A DNA stretch of 64,000 nucleotides from Mucilaginibacter sp. PPCGB 2223 (GCF_001705515.1 NZ_MDJS01000003.1:434001-498000); one strand, 5' to 3'; shown: positions 54,201 through 63,625, numbered from the stretch's first letter. A program made the numbers and translations. Notes: generated by a model from the letters alone, not told the origin.

Positions 54201-54961
54201 ACCATTCCGGCAGGCAAAACGCCAAGCAGCATTTGCACTTTTGATACCTTCGACGTTTGTTTCGCATCTTCAACAAAGTAGCGCCCATCCTGTCCAGCCT
54301 GTACCCCGGCCCCGTATCTTAAGGTAAAGTTACTACCATCAATAGTATACATATTCCCCGTACAATAGGCGGGTTTTAAATCAAAAACATCAGGCGGATC
54401 GGCGCCCATATCGCCATCGCGGCTAAATTTTTTGCCGCTCGCACCACCAAATGCAAACATCAGGTTAACCGGCCTGGTCGTCCCTTCAAATCGCGCCCTG
54501 AGCACAATTCCCTCTGCGTTACCCATCGCCAGCACGTAAATATTGAGGCTGCCGTTGCCCAACAGCGGATCGGTAACGGTATAGATCATGGCTCCGGGTC
54601 TGTAACGGGCTACAATAGTTTGGGCATTAGTAAGCCATTTGCTTTGGCCCCCGGCAGCGATACCCAATTTTAAATTGCCGCCCATGCCGGGCATATACAA
54701 ACCAAACTCGGGTTTGTCGCCGGTCTCAACTCTAAAAGCGGTATTGGTGCCATACAAAGCGCGGGTAAACAAGCGGTTGCCATTGGTGATTACAAAATCG
54801 CTGCCTTCGGGATGATAACGCAACTCGCGCTGCTCATTGTGCCAAAAACTGTCGCTTAATTTTATGGGATAAAGCTCCTGCCCATTTACAACAGACAGGC
54901 ATCTCAGTAAAATACAGAGTGTCAGTAAAATATGCTTTTTCTTAGATCTCAGACTGGCCAT
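51260..54961 (-). CDS. DUF4450 / six-hairpin glycosidase-like protein
   Basis: A secreted 1,233-residue protein (signal cleaved after VVNGQ). A DUF4450-type N-terminal beta domain runs from about residue 35 to 235, with the conserved LRYHPEGSDFVITNGNRLF. An (alpha/alpha)6 barrel of the six-hairpin superfamily follows at about 330-690, with GWRMRLNGWRGPYAGDELGW and YISTTNWMPYTWS-like segments. The last 450 residues are beta-rich, with a jelly-roll-like ending. These proteins are common in Bacteroidota pectin and arabinogalactan loci. The activity of this one is not established by sequence. It is the gene after the fasciclin-domain protein on the same strand. Confidence 0.7.
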   Translation of the reverse strand: MASLRSKKKHILLTLCILLRCLSVVNGQELYPIKLSDSFWHNEQRELRYHPEGSDFVITNGNRLFTRALYGTNTAFRVETGDKPEFGLYMPGMGGNLKLGIAAGGQSKWLTNAQTIVARYRPGAMIYTVTDPLLGNGSLNIYVLAMGNAEGIVLRARFEGTTRPVNLMFAFGGASGKKFSRDGDMGADPPDVFDLKPAYCTGNMYTIDGSNFTLRYGAGVQAGQDGRYFVEDAKQTSKVSKVQMLLGVLPAGMVLKIGDAGKLGSPSELYNSVPDKAPVLGGALKIIDNNDYYFAIHNPATKPAMAYSDLPKAFELAETARLKLASRIKIKTPDPYINTVGGALGIAADAIWESPTFLHGSIGWRMRLNGWRGPYAGDELGWHDRAKTHFEAYAKSQLTEPATGPVVADSATHLARSLEKIGVGMFTSGYITRNPNGEKPSAHHYDMNMPYIDELLRHYNWTGDVDFLKQTWPVVKRHLAWETRNFDPDRDGLYDAYAAIWASDALQYSGGGVAHSSAYNYYAFKQAAEIASVLDEDPKPYRAEAEKILTAMNKVLWMQDKGVFAEFKDALGNRLLHTQPGIWTIYHSMDSETMNLFQAYQSVRYIDNEIPHIPVRAKGLDDKGYYTISTTNWMPYTWSLNDVALGESMHAILANYQAGRTDEAFKLFKSEILASMYLGGSPGNFVQISYYSDRERYRDFADGIGMFSRALVEGLFGVVPDALHNSFTIRPGLPGEWNYASFSTPDISFDFKRNGWVDTYTLVQSFPKRLNLKFETLAQGQPKNATVNGKPVVWKNLPQAVGKPVIEIDAPAAEKYVIMIEWQGEKPALPSAEKTYAIGGVLNENIKGATVISVYDPQQVLSNVKTTKGTVTAKINNSEGEHTAFVQLSQGALNWWMPLCFKVEEPMTIIPANGPKENNDAFRLRNNTDAELQVTVDVNGFTPTVNIPQGKTSDLIIIPKGKLVTGTNAVNITLPDGKTETGAIADWDVTTHGKLENIDLSAFFNDKVTQIFKNRYLSPRPQATTLQLPWQGVGEWTGYNETHVIDDSGLRKLAGDKNVITLPQGITFATPGTTTANNIMFTSQWDNYPHEKSIPLQDKASHAWFLMAGSTNPMQSQMENGALVVNYTDGTRDILQLRNPETWWPIEKDYYDDGFAFSLKQVRPIRIHLKTGEIFSAEQSKARFNGKIQYIDGGAATVLDMPLNPSKTLKSITLKTIANDVVIGLMSITLARE

Positions 54962-54985
54962 TTGCTATTATTGAGCGGTATTAAA

Positions 54986-55019
54986 TACAATAACCGGGCG
55001 ATACTGCCCGGTTATTGTA
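54986..55019 (-). terminator. Strong hairpin after the fasciclin-domain gene
   Basis: A 14-base perfect stem: tacaataaccgggc (54986-54999) and gcccggttattgta (55006-55019), with a six-base loop. It lies between the fasciclin gene's stop (55048) and the start of the DUF4450 gene (54961) and may terminate or attenuate. The trailing T run is short. Confidence 0.75.
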
Positions 55020-55047
55020 CAATGTAATATAAACTCTTTTGTAATAT

Positions 55048-56790
55048 TTAGTTACCTACGCTTCCGTCTCTCCTGAAATACCTTGGGCTTTCCTGATCCT
55101 GATCAACGGGTATAAACTGTACCATATCAAACACCTGAATACCAGCCTTGGCAGTTCCTATAGCAACCATGCTGAACTGGTGGTGATCAGTAGTAGGTAC
55201 GGTAACCACACCGCACAAAAAGCCGATATTAGTATTATAAGCTACATTAGTAGTTAGGGAATAGGGTGCTTCGGTATAACGTTTAAAACCTTTCGACTCC
55301 ATCACCGGCCCCGAATCTGCAGGCGTTTGGTAATTAGCGGTATTAAAGTTCGGAATAACATTTTGCAGTGGAGCGCCATCAAAAAAGAATTGGGCACCGG
55401 CCACACATACACCACGCTGATACATAAACCATACTTTATATTTACCTTTAATGATGGTAGGTGTGGTAAAGGTTATATCGGTTATTTGTGAAGATGGGCT
55501 GTTTCTCCACGAATCGAGCTGAATGCAGTCATTCCACCAGTAATAATTACCCGAGGTAGTCGAGTTACAAATATAGGTAACCCCACCGGCCGGATTGTTC
55601 CAGCTCATGTTTTGCATCGGGCTGGTTAACGGATTGCTCGACTGCCCCGCCCTACGGAATACTGAGGTGAGTTTACGGAACTCCGGCTGATCGGCCAGGT
55701 CCCAGTCAACACGGGTTGGCGGGAAGATTTTGATGTACAGGTCGCCCAGGATACGGTGTAAAACACCATTGGTTGATGGGATATTACTGTTCGCCCTATC
55801 AACGGAGACGCCAGGATACTGCACACCGTTGATCAGATCATAATCCAACTGGATGTTCTGCACCTGCAAAACATCGGTTATCACATCCTGGTTTGGCGAT
55901 AGGGTTGAGTGTGATGGCTTGCTTAATATATCAGTCAGATACGAATTCTCAGGCACAATATGGTACGACATGTACAGGTAAAAACCATCAGTGGGGTTAC
56001 GCAATGAGTTTGTACTGGTTGCGTACTTAGCCTGTAACTGTGCTACAGTAGTTATACCCATAACTGCATAAACGGAGTCGGTTTGTGCGAAGACCGTAAA
56101 ATAATTTCGCGCTTTGTTAGGATTTACCACACCCGACACATTCAGCGTATCGTAAAATCCGGTGGCCTTTAGGGCTGCCGAGAATATTTTGTATTTCGGA
56201 TTAGCATCGATTATCTGTGCCAGGGTTTGTGTGGCAGGGCTCAACACATGATCGATCACATGCATAATACCGTTCCCAAGTATAATGTTGGTTTGCAGCA
56301 CCTTAGCTTGCTTGTTGATAAAAAAGCTTGATGTACCTCCATCATTAACTACCGAAGAACTTAAATACTGCTGTAAAAAAGTTGGTGAGCGCAACTTTCC
56401 ATCTACAAAATAAGTTGATGTAATTGTGTCGCCCAATATGACATGGAACTTGACAAGGTCTTTCAATGTATCCACATTGATATCGTTGACAGAGGTTTTG
56501 CCCTTACTTTTCAGATATAAATTCACGGCATCATTATTAGGTACAAACACCGTGTATGAGCCGTAAGCATTTAAAAAACCATCGTAGCCGGTGCGTTGTA
56601 ATATCTGATCGAACAACGAAAACTGCGTAGGGTTAGCTTCCAGGTAACTGGTTATGTTAAGTGTTTTATTGATAGGCACCAGCGGATATTGCATTTTTTT
56701 GCAACCAGCCAGCCCGGCAATTATGCTAAAACAAAATGCTGTTATAAACAGCCCCCTGTTTTTGCATGCCAATTGTGTAAAGTTTTTCAT
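55048..56790 (-). CDS. Fasciclin-domain surface lipoprotein in the SusE/F position
   Basis: A 580-residue lipoprotein (lipobox LAGC, Cys30). Two FAS1 domains follow, at about residues 45-190 and 195-360. FAS1 signatures are present (YTVFVPNNDAVN and NGIMHVIDHVL in the first, RNYFTVFAQTDSVY and TNGVLHRILGDLY in the second). The C-terminal region (about 365-580) is beta-rich and ends FDMVQFIPVD, consistent with a carbohydrate-binding beta-sandwich. In this cluster it would sit on the outer membrane and hold the glycan near SusCD, a job usually done by SusE/F or SGBP proteins. Binding is inferred from position. Confidence 0.78.
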   Translation of the reverse strand: MKNFTQLACKNRGLFITAFCFSIIAGLAGCKKMQYPLVPINKTLNITSYLEANPTQFSLFDQILQRTGYDGFLNAYGSYTVFVPNNDAVNLYLKSKGKTSVNDINVDTLKDLVKFHVILGDTITSTYFVDGKLRSPTFLQQYLSSSVVNDGGTSSFFINKQAKVLQTNIILGNGIMHVIDHVLSPATQTLAQIIDANPKYKIFSAALKATGFYDTLNVSGVVNPNKARNYFTVFAQTDSVYAVMGITTVAQLQAKYATSTNSLRNPTDGFYLYMSYHIVPENSYLTDILSKPSHSTLSPNQDVITDVLQVQNIQLDYDLINGVQYPGVSVDRANSNIPSTNGVLHRILGDLYIKIFPPTRVDWDLADQPEFRKLTSVFRRAGQSSNPLTSPMQNMSWNNPAGGVTYICNSTTSGNYYWWNDCIQLDSWRNSPSSQITDITFTTPTIIKGKYKVWFMYQRGVCVAGAQFFFDGAPLQNVIPNFNTANYQTPADSGPVMESKGFKRYTEAPYSLTTNVAYNTNIGFLCGVVTVPTTDHHQFSMVAIGTAKAGIQVFDMVQFIPVDQDQESPRYFRRDGSVGN

Positions 56791-56925
56791 AGTTTGGTTA
56801 GTTTATCAGTTTTTTTAAGGTATTACAAGTAAGCAATTAAGTAATTATCATAAATACACTTAGTATATCAAACTTGGTGCTATTTCGGCAGCAAAAAACA
56901 CCATATCATGCTGTATAACAGCAAA

Positions 56926-58344
56926 TTAAAGCACTACCCTTTCAGAGTTTTTCACAACTACTCTGCTCCCGTCCCGGGCAGTTATATTTATCTTTTCGGT
57001 CATCCAGTTACCGGCAAAACCCACTTCGCCTGCAGTAGCAGTATGTATGTTAAAATTATCCAAGCGAAAATCGTTTAAAATGCTCCCTGTTATTCCTTCT
57101 GCACCGATTGCTTTTTTCACATCGTTAGCTATAATGCCAGACAGATATACATCGTGCAGATGTGGCAAACTCTTATCTGGTTCAACCCTGGTGAGCAGCT
57201 TTTTCCAATGCGGCGGTATATTTGATTGATAGCCATCCGGCAATTTAGGATCGCTATCTGCCGGATCGGGATGCAAACTGATTTGAATGACTGTTCCTCC
57301 GCCGTTCATAGTAATATTCTGAAAATGGATATCTTCTATGGTTCCTCCACTAATTATACCAGGTTTGATATTAAGCCCGTTATCCGTCTCATTACCTACC
57401 AGGTTGGTGACCAATATATGCCTTATGCTGCCCGATGTTTCGCTGCCAATAGTTAACAAGCCTGTACCCGCTTTAATAACCGAGTTACGTATTACTATAT
57501 ATTCCGTTGGCCTGTTCACCTTTAAACCGTCGGCTCCTCGTCCGGCTTTAAGGCAAAAATTATCGCTGTTACTATCAACATTGCAATTTTGAACCAATAC
57601 GTAAGATGATGAATCGATATCGATCCCGCTACCGGCTGCGTTGTCATCCCCGGTATTGTTGCGTATGATTATTGCATCAATCGTTACAAACCTCGAATAA
57701 AGTACCTGTACCGTTTCATAAGCAGCTTGCTGAAAGGTGACGCCCCGCACACTCACATTTGTCGACTCTGATATCAGTAAAGTACGCGGGCGCTTTGCAT
57801 CATAGTTAGCCGCCCACCGTAAACCTTTGGCCCCGTACTCTTTGCTTATACTGCCGTATTTATCCCTGAATATTTTACCTTGTGCATCGATAACTCCCTG
57901 CCCTGTTATGGCAACGCTGCCTTTATTGATCACATTGATCAGTGCCGCCGGCCACTTCATTTCGATACCGGCCACACGGGTATCAATCTCGGGGTAGTCC
58001 TCTATACGCTGGCTACCCAATATCTCAACTCCGGGCCCTATGTCCATACGGACGTTCTCTTTTAAGAATAACGAACCGGTTAAATATTTTCCCGTATCAA
58101 AAATCACTATTCCCCCACCTTTTGATGAGCAGGCATCGATAGCCTTTTGTATAGCTTTGGTATTGAGCGTAGTGCCATCGTTAACCGCTCCATAATCCGA
58201 TACTTTGAAAACCGTCTTTTTATAAGGGGCATCGTGTGCGCCTGCCAATCTTGCCCATTCGGGCTCGGGGTCGAAAGCCTTCGCGACTGGGCTACTACCA
58301 AACCACAACATCAATACAAAGTAAAAAAGGGTCTTTTTCTTCAT
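56926..58344 (-). CDS. GH28 polygalacturonase-like protein with a substituted active-site residue
   Basis: A 472-residue right-handed beta-helix protein with a signal peptide (cleaved near AKAF). It begins the fold with FKVSDYGAVNDG and shows repeated coil spacing. GH28 active-site blocks are recognisable: GSGIDIDSS (Asp242), NSDNFCLKAGR (260-262 Ser-Asp-Asn) and TIGSETSGSIRH (about 298). In the usual block the first of two aspartates is present, but here Ser260 stands in its place (see findings). It would cut galacturonan or rhamnogalacturonan backbones. Whether it is still active is uncertain. It is separated from the SusD gene by a strong terminator, so it may have its own promoter. Confidence 0.8.
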   Translation of the reverse strand: MKKKTLFYFVLMLWFGSSPVAKAFDPEPEWARLAGAHDAPYKKTVFKVSDYGAVNDGTTLNTKAIQKAIDACSSKGGGIVIFDTGKYLTGSLFLKENVRMDIGPGVEILGSQRIEDYPEIDTRVAGIEMKWPAALINVINKGSVAITGQGVIDAQGKIFRDKYGSISKEYGAKGLRWAANYDAKRPRTLLISESTNVSVRGVTFQQAAYETVQVLYSRFVTIDAIIIRNNTGDDNAAGSGIDIDSSSYVLVQNCNVDSNSDNFCLKAGRGADGLKVNRPTEYIVIRNSVIKAGTGLLTIGSETSGSIRHILVTNLVGNETDNGLNIKPGIISGGTIEDIHFQNITMNGGGTVIQISLHPDPADSDPKLPDGYQSNIPPHWKKLLTRVEPDKSLPHLHDVYLSGIIANDVKKAIGAEGITGSILNDFRLDNFNIHTATAGEVGFAGNWMTEKINITARDGSRVVVKNSERVVL

Positions 58345-58373
58345 GGCAATTTATTATATCCGGATACAAACGT

Positions 58374-58409
58374 AAAAAAAGCCATTCGCGTTTTTGAATG
58401 GCTTTTTTT
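58374..58409 (-). terminator. Strong terminator between SusD and GH28 genes
   Basis: On the minus strand, aaaaaaagccattc (58396-58409 read in reverse) pairs with its inverse at 58374-58387 across an eight-base loop, ending in seven T. It lies 15 bases after the SusD stop. Confidence 0.88.
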
Positions 58410-58424
58410 ACTGCTTATTATCTT

Positions 58425-60350
58425 CTACCAGTTAAACGGCAGGTAATAATCACCACCCGCCAGTTTGGCCTGAGCAGTACCTGCACCGGCGTACCCGTCT
58501 TTACTTAATTTATCGTATATCTTGTTCGATAAGAAAGTGGGATCGTTCCTGCGGATCGCAATACGTAAAAGATCCGGCCAACGGTAACCCTCATAGGCCA
58601 GCTCAAGGCCGTCCTCCAATATCAGGGCATCTTCAAGCGTCTGCATATTGGCAGGATCGGCATAACTGATAGGATATGATACCAGATTAGCAACCGAACG
58701 CGGACCAACCTGCTGATAATATACCCCTCTGTAATAAGGCGTTGCGCCGTTACGGGCATCGAAATCGTAAGGAGGGGTATCAAAAGTTTGCTCAATATTG
58801 GTTACATCGCCTCCCGGAATAGTGCCCAATGCAGTAGTCGGCGGCAAAGACGGGCCATTACCGTAGTTAGTTGGTGTAAGCGAATAGTTATATGGGTTAA
58901 ACACATTTACTATACCAGTATTTAATAAAGCATAAGCCAGGCGGGTACGCCCGTCGCGGTTTGCAGCCTCGGCAAAGCGAAGATGTAAAGCTGCCGCCCT
59001 GAATAAAAACCAGCGGCCGTATTTGTTGGATTGCGCTACCGTCGGATCTTCGTAGGTATACAAGTATTTCTCGATCTCGTTTTGATTATTAAAGATGCTA
59101 TAGCTATTGGTAGGATCAGAATAGGATAACCTTCCGCGTGCATCCTGGTAAAAAGTGGTGGTAAAGCCCGAACTGGTTTGTATACTTTGCACCTGCGAGT
59201 TCCAGTTATTGATTGCTGTCTGCGAGGGCTGCACCAGGTAACGTCCGCCTGCTGATGAAAACAAGTCGACAAATGGGTCAACCGGTAATGTATTTTGCGG
59301 AAAGTTGATCTGCCATATCCATTGCGTATCTAAAAACTGGTCGTAAGTTGGATACATCGGCCTTCCAAACATCGACCTCCAGCCTAACGAGTTACTGCTT
59401 ACCAGCGAGTTGATATCCTGATCGCGATAGCGGGTATAGCCTACTGCAAAATCTTTGTGGGTTACCACATCGGCATAAGGCTCGGTCCAAAACTGGTATA
59501 CAGCGTTATTACCAGTTAACACGCCTGGTATATTCGAAGGGGCCGTTAACTGCGATTTATAGGCCTTGGCAGCCTTTACATAATCACCCGGATCGTAAGC
59601 TGCATGCCACAGATAAAGGTCGCCCAATAAAACATATTTACTGATAAAGTAATTGGTAAAATTAAACCCACCGATGGTAGCCGGCGTTGCAGGCGTGGTG
59701 GTTGTCGATCCGTTGATCAGTGAAATAACGCTTGGGTAAGGTTGCTGCCACGGTAAAGTCGATACAAAACTGATCAGGTTTGCAAGCAGATCTTTAAATG
59801 CCAGTTTGGGGTACTTGCTTGCATCTTTCAGGTCGTTGATATTAGCAATAGGGTCGGTAACGTAAGGCACCGATCCAAAATGGATACCTAATTGCAGGTA
59901 TAAAAACGAGCGCAATGCACCGACATCCGAGTAACGGTATGAATAGTCGGCCGGAGTGATGCGATTAGCAGCCAGCATAATATTTAAATTGGCTAAAACG
60001 TCGTTACAGTCGTTAATAACTGCGTAGAACGGACGCGGATCGGCCCATGGGTTGCCAATAGTTACATGGTGCTGGCTTATTTCTTTCAGGTATTTATCAG
60101 CATTCGGTGTAACATCCATCAAGTCGGCCCTGAGCTCATTTAATACTACATACTGCTCCGCAAGGCCGATAAACTTACCGTAAACACCTAATACGGCCGC
60201 GTTTGCATCGGTTACGTTACGGTAGTTATTGCTCACATCAACTACCGATTTTGGTTGCAGATCAAATGTCTTTTTACACGAAAACAATACGCATAAGCCT
60301 GCCGTTGCCAGCATTACACTTACTTTGCCTGTTAAATTATTTCTCATCAC
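58425..60350 (-). CDS. SusD/RagB-family outer-membrane lipoprotein
   Basis: Glycan-binding partner of the SusC channel on the cell surface. It has 641 residues with a lipoprotein signal (LFSC, Cys25). The TPR-like SusD scaffold is visible, with the opening 'FDLQPKSVVDVSNNYRN', the RSFLYLQLG stretch and a C-terminal block ending 'AYEGYRWPDLLRIAIRR', typical of SusD. The length is at the upper end for the family. It sits 30 bases downstream of SusC, an unbroken SusCD pair, and precedes a terminator. The ligand is inferred to be rhamnogalacturonan oligosaccharides from the neighbours. Confidence 0.93.
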   Translation of the reverse strand: MMRNNLTGKVSVMLATAGLCVLFSCKKTFDLQPKSVVDVSNNYRNVTDANAAVLGVYGKFIGLAEQYVVLNELRADLMDVTPNADKYLKEISQHHVTIGNPWADPRPFYAVINDCNDVLANLNIMLAANRITPADYSYRYSDVGALRSFLYLQLGIHFGSVPYVTDPIANINDLKDASKYPKLAFKDLLANLISFVSTLPWQQPYPSVISLINGSTTTTPATPATIGGFNFTNYFISKYVLLGDLYLWHAAYDPGDYVKAAKAYKSQLTAPSNIPGVLTGNNAVYQFWTEPYADVVTHKDFAVGYTRYRDQDINSLVSSNSLGWRSMFGRPMYPTYDQFLDTQWIWQINFPQNTLPVDPFVDLFSSAGGRYLVQPSQTAINNWNSQVQSIQTSSGFTTTFYQDARGRLSYSDPTNSYSIFNNQNEIEKYLYTYEDPTVAQSNKYGRWFLFRAAALHLRFAEAANRDGRTRLAYALLNTGIVNVFNPYNYSLTPTNYGNGPSLPPTTALGTIPGGDVTNIEQTFDTPPYDFDARNGATPYYRGVYYQQVGPRSVANLVSYPISYADPANMQTLEDALILEDGLELAYEGYRWPDLLRIAIRRNDPTFLSNKIYDKLSKDGYAGAGTAQAKLAGGDYYLPFNW

Positions 60351-60380
60351 TTTATGTAAATTAAAATAGTATTCAAAAAA

Positions 60381-63300
60381 TTATAAGCCTATACGCACGC
60401 CCAGTTGCACCGACTTAAACAGAGGTTCCAAACCGGTATCAATACCTTGTGTAAAAACACTCTCGGTGGCGCTAAATTCCGGATCGTACCCCAGGTACTT
60501 GGTCAGGGTAAACAGGTTATTGCCGGTTGCATATATTTTTATCGATTTTAATGCCCTTTGTTTGATCGGCACATTGTAAACTACCGATAGGGTTCTCAGT
60601 CGCAGGTACGAACCGTCCTCTATCCAACGATCCGAAAAACGCGAGTTTGCAATAGGGTCGCCATAAGTTGCCTTGGGCACATCTGTAACCTGGCCGTTAA
60701 CTCTCCATCTGTTCAATACGGCCAAGGTTTGGTTCTGGAAACCGCTTTCGGCTTCAAGCTGCTGCCTTACATAGTTAAATATCTGATTGCCTTTACTAAA
60801 GGTAAATAAAGCGCTCAATGATATTCTTTTGTAGGTCAGTGTCGAACTGATTGCTCCGGTAAAGTCGGGGTTAGGGTTGCCGATAACCTGGGCATCTTTC
60901 GAGTCTATCACACCATCATGGTTCACATCAACAAACCTTACATCGCCGCCGTGGGGTTGCAGCAGGTTGCCATTCGCCTGCGCCTCTTTTATACCCGAGC
61001 TTGCTGCCTCATCATCTGTGCGATAAACGCCGTTAGTTTTATAACCGTAGAAGAGATTAGCAGGCGAACCTACCTGGGTTAATACAGTAGCGCCGGCATA
61101 GCTGGTCGTCATGCTGCCATTCGGTATCTGGGTAACTTTGTTACGATATTTAGAAATATTGAAACCAGCGTCCCATTTCCATTTGGTACCATTGATGATA
61201 CGGCCGTTTGCCGATAGCTCGATGCCCTGGGTCTGCATGCCACCATCATTCGCAACAACATAAGTAAAGCCCGAAGCAGCGTAAGCCGGTTCGTTAATCA
61301 ACATGTGCGAGGTTGTGTTTTGATAAATATCGAAACTTAAGCCCAAACGCTCTTTAAGCAGCGATACATCTAAACCGATGTTTGCTTTCTTAACAGTTTC
61401 CCATTGTAATTGCGGGTTACCTATATTGCCCCTAACCAGGCCTTCGGCCGATAAGAAGTTTTGAGATACATAATATTGCCTTGCTGCATAATTACCAATA
61501 TCATCGTTACCGCTCAGGCCAAAACTCGCCCTTAGTTTAAGTAAAGTAATAAAGTTAATGTTGGCCATAAAAGGTTCTGATGAGATCAGCCAGCCTGCCG
61601 AAACGGATGGCAATACGGCATAATCCAACCCTCCTATCGATAACGCGCCAGGTATCTGCGAGCCGAAGCGTGATGACGCGTCGATACCCATATTGTACGA
61701 CAGAAAATATTTATTCTTCAATGAGTAATCTACTCCCAGGTAATTATTCCACCACAGCCAGTCGCCAAGTTCGCCGCCGGTGCTTATACCTGTGTTGCCC
61801 GTTCCAACACTTAAAAACTGATCGGTGGGCGAGTTATAGCTTCTTGCATAATCATCCTGGCTTTCGCCGCTGATCAGCCTGGATCCGATATTAACCACTA
61901 CGTGGTGAATACGGCCAAACACCCTATCGTAATTTAAATGTGTGTCTTCGGTTAAACTATACAACCTTTGCACCTGGCTGCCTAACCTGCTATAGGCAAT
62001 AGCATTGGTACTGCCGATAATGTAGGGGTTACCCAAAGTATCGGGTTGCGTACCCGAACGTGGCACAAAGTAGCTTTCGCGAACTTTATCGTACGTTACG
62101 CCGAGCAAAGTTTGTAAATTAATATACTTATTAAACTGATATTTAAAGTTCACCGAGCCTGCAAACCTGTAGCTTTTGGCAACTTCTTTTGCGGTATCAA
62201 TAATGGTAACCGGGTTACCTACTGCAAAAATATCGAGACCCTCAAGGTTAGGCGACTCTGCACCCGCGGCATTTACCTGGTGCAAACGCAGGAACGGTGA
62301 TTTTACCTGTGCTAAAAATATTGGATTGGTTTTTGGCGACACCCCCTGGTTGAACATATTCTGTTCATTGTAATCGAACGAAAGGTTAGCGTCGAGGCTT
62401 AGCTTAGGCGTTAAACGCAGGTCGGCATTAAAGCGCGTATTGTATTTATTAACATTGGTATTGTCGGTTATTGAGCCATTGTTGCCATAACCCATAGAGA
62501 GGGTGTATTTAGCAATATTATCACCACCCGAAACCCTTAAATAATAATCCTGGTTAAAACTGTTATGAAATACCTGGTTTTGCCAGTTGGTATTATTGTG
62601 ATATGCATAGTAAGTTCCGCTATTTACATTATCGTTCATGTAAGGTTTGGCCTGAATCTGTGCATCGGTCAATCCGCTCGATTTAAGCATTTCGCTCAGG
62701 TAAACCCTAAAATCGCCAGCCTGCATTACCGGAATGTTGGTCGGCTTAAAATTATAACCACTGTATGCACCAAAGTCGATTTTTGTAGCCAGATCGTTAG
62801 TGTGGCCGGTACTGATTAAAACCACCCCGTTTGCGCCTTTTGTACCATACATTGAAGTTCCGTCTTTAATTACGGTGATATTATCAATATCATTCATCGC
62901 AATATGCGACAGCGGATTGTTGAAATGCCCGCCAACAAGCGAATTGCCATAGTGTGCGTTATCGTATATCATGCCATCCACAACAATAAGCGGTTTGTTG
63001 GTAGCGTATAATGACGAGTATCCACGCAAAAATAAATCGGCACCTTCTAACGGCGTACCCGATCTCCTGATTGCGTTTAACCCGACAACTTTACCCTGCA
63101 AATAGGTATCGGGCGTTTCGTTGCTGGTTTCCCATGCACCCTGAACATTAATAGTTGTTACAGCATTTGATACCGTATTTAATGCCTGCGAACCAAAAGG
63201 TAGTTTTGCTACATTATATACCGAGGTGTAGCCATCTTCGTATAACAAAGCCGAAACACTTTTACGTCCCTTCAGCGGCACTTCCTTAGTCTGATAGCCT

Positions 63301-63608
63301 TGCGCGGAGATCAACAATACGTCCAGGTACGATGGCACTTCGATAGAAAACGAACCTTTATCATCGGTTATCGCTGCCGAATACTCGAAAACGCTGACAT
63401 TTATACCCGACAGCGGTTTGCCCGTAGCCGCGTCCAGTATCGTTCCGGTAGCATAAATACCGCTTTTGCTTTTATTTTTTACAACAACAGTGGTATCGGT
63501 CTTCTTTGCTGCCGATGTATCACTTTGCTGTGCAAAACCCGCAACCGACGCCAGTAAAAAGGCCCCCGTAAAGGATATTGCTTTAAATGATTTAGTAAAA
63601 TTATGCAT
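60381..63608 (-). CDS. SusC/RagA-family TonB-dependent transporter
   Basis: An outer-membrane import channel of 1,075 residues. The signal peptide ends near VAGFAQ, then a Ser/Thr/Lys-rich stretch. A carboxypeptidase-regulatory-like domain (about 50-115, ATGTILDAATGKPLSG) is followed by the plug (about 140-270, with LFLRGYSSL and VVDGMIYDN). Beta-barrel strands continue to the end (SVQLGVRIGL). The plug motif NDIDNITVIKDGTSMYG with GANGVVLIST is diagnostic. No N-terminal signalling extension for an anti-sigma factor is seen. It is 17 bases downstream of the gene ending at 63626, so that gene is part of the same operon. Confidence 0.94.
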   Translation of the reverse strand: MHNFTKSFKAISFTGAFLLASVAGFAQQSDTSAAKKTDTTVVVKNKSKSGIYATGTILDAATGKPLSGINVSVFEYSAAITDDKGSFSIEVPSYLDVLLISAQGYQTKEVPLKGRKSVSALLYEDGYTSVYNVAKLPFGSQALNTVSNAVTTINVQGAWETSNETPDTYLQGKVVGLNAIRRSGTPLEGADLFLRGYSSLYATNKPLIVVDGMIYDNAHYGNSLVGGHFNNPLSHIAMNDIDNITVIKDGTSMYGTKGANGVVLISTGHTNDLATKIDFGAYSGYNFKPTNIPVMQAGDFRVYLSEMLKSSGLTDAQIQAKPYMNDNVNSGTYYAYHNNTNWQNQVFHNSFNQDYYLRVSGGDNIAKYTLSMGYGNNGSITDNTNVNKYNTRFNADLRLTPKLSLDANLSFDYNEQNMFNQGVSPKTNPIFLAQVKSPFLRLHQVNAAGAESPNLEGLDIFAVGNPVTIIDTAKEVAKSYRFAGSVNFKYQFNKYINLQTLLGVTYDKVRESYFVPRSGTQPDTLGNPYIIGSTNAIAYSRLGSQVQRLYSLTEDTHLNYDRVFGRIHHVVVNIGSRLISGESQDDYARSYNSPTDQFLSVGTGNTGISTGGELGDWLWWNNYLGVDYSLKNKYFLSYNMGIDASSRFGSQIPGALSIGGLDYAVLPSVSAGWLISSEPFMANINFITLLKLRASFGLSGNDDIGNYAARQYYVSQNFLSAEGLVRGNIGNPQLQWETVKKANIGLDVSLLKERLGLSFDIYQNTTSHMLINEPAYAASGFTYVVANDGGMQTQGIELSANGRIINGTKWKWDAGFNISKYRNKVTQIPNGSMTTSYAGATVLTQVGSPANLFYGYKTNGVYRTDDEAASSGIKEAQANGNLLQPHGGDVRFVDVNHDGVIDSKDAQVIGNPNPDFTGAISSTLTYKRISLSALFTFSKGNQIFNYVRQQLEAESGFQNQTLAVLNRWRVNGQVTDVPKATYGDPIANSRFSDRWIEDGSYLRLRTLSVVYNVPIKQRALKSIKIYATGNNLFTLTKYLGYDPEFSATESVFTQGIDTGLEPLFKSVQLGVRIGL

Positions 63609-63625
63609 GGTTTAGTTTTATATCG

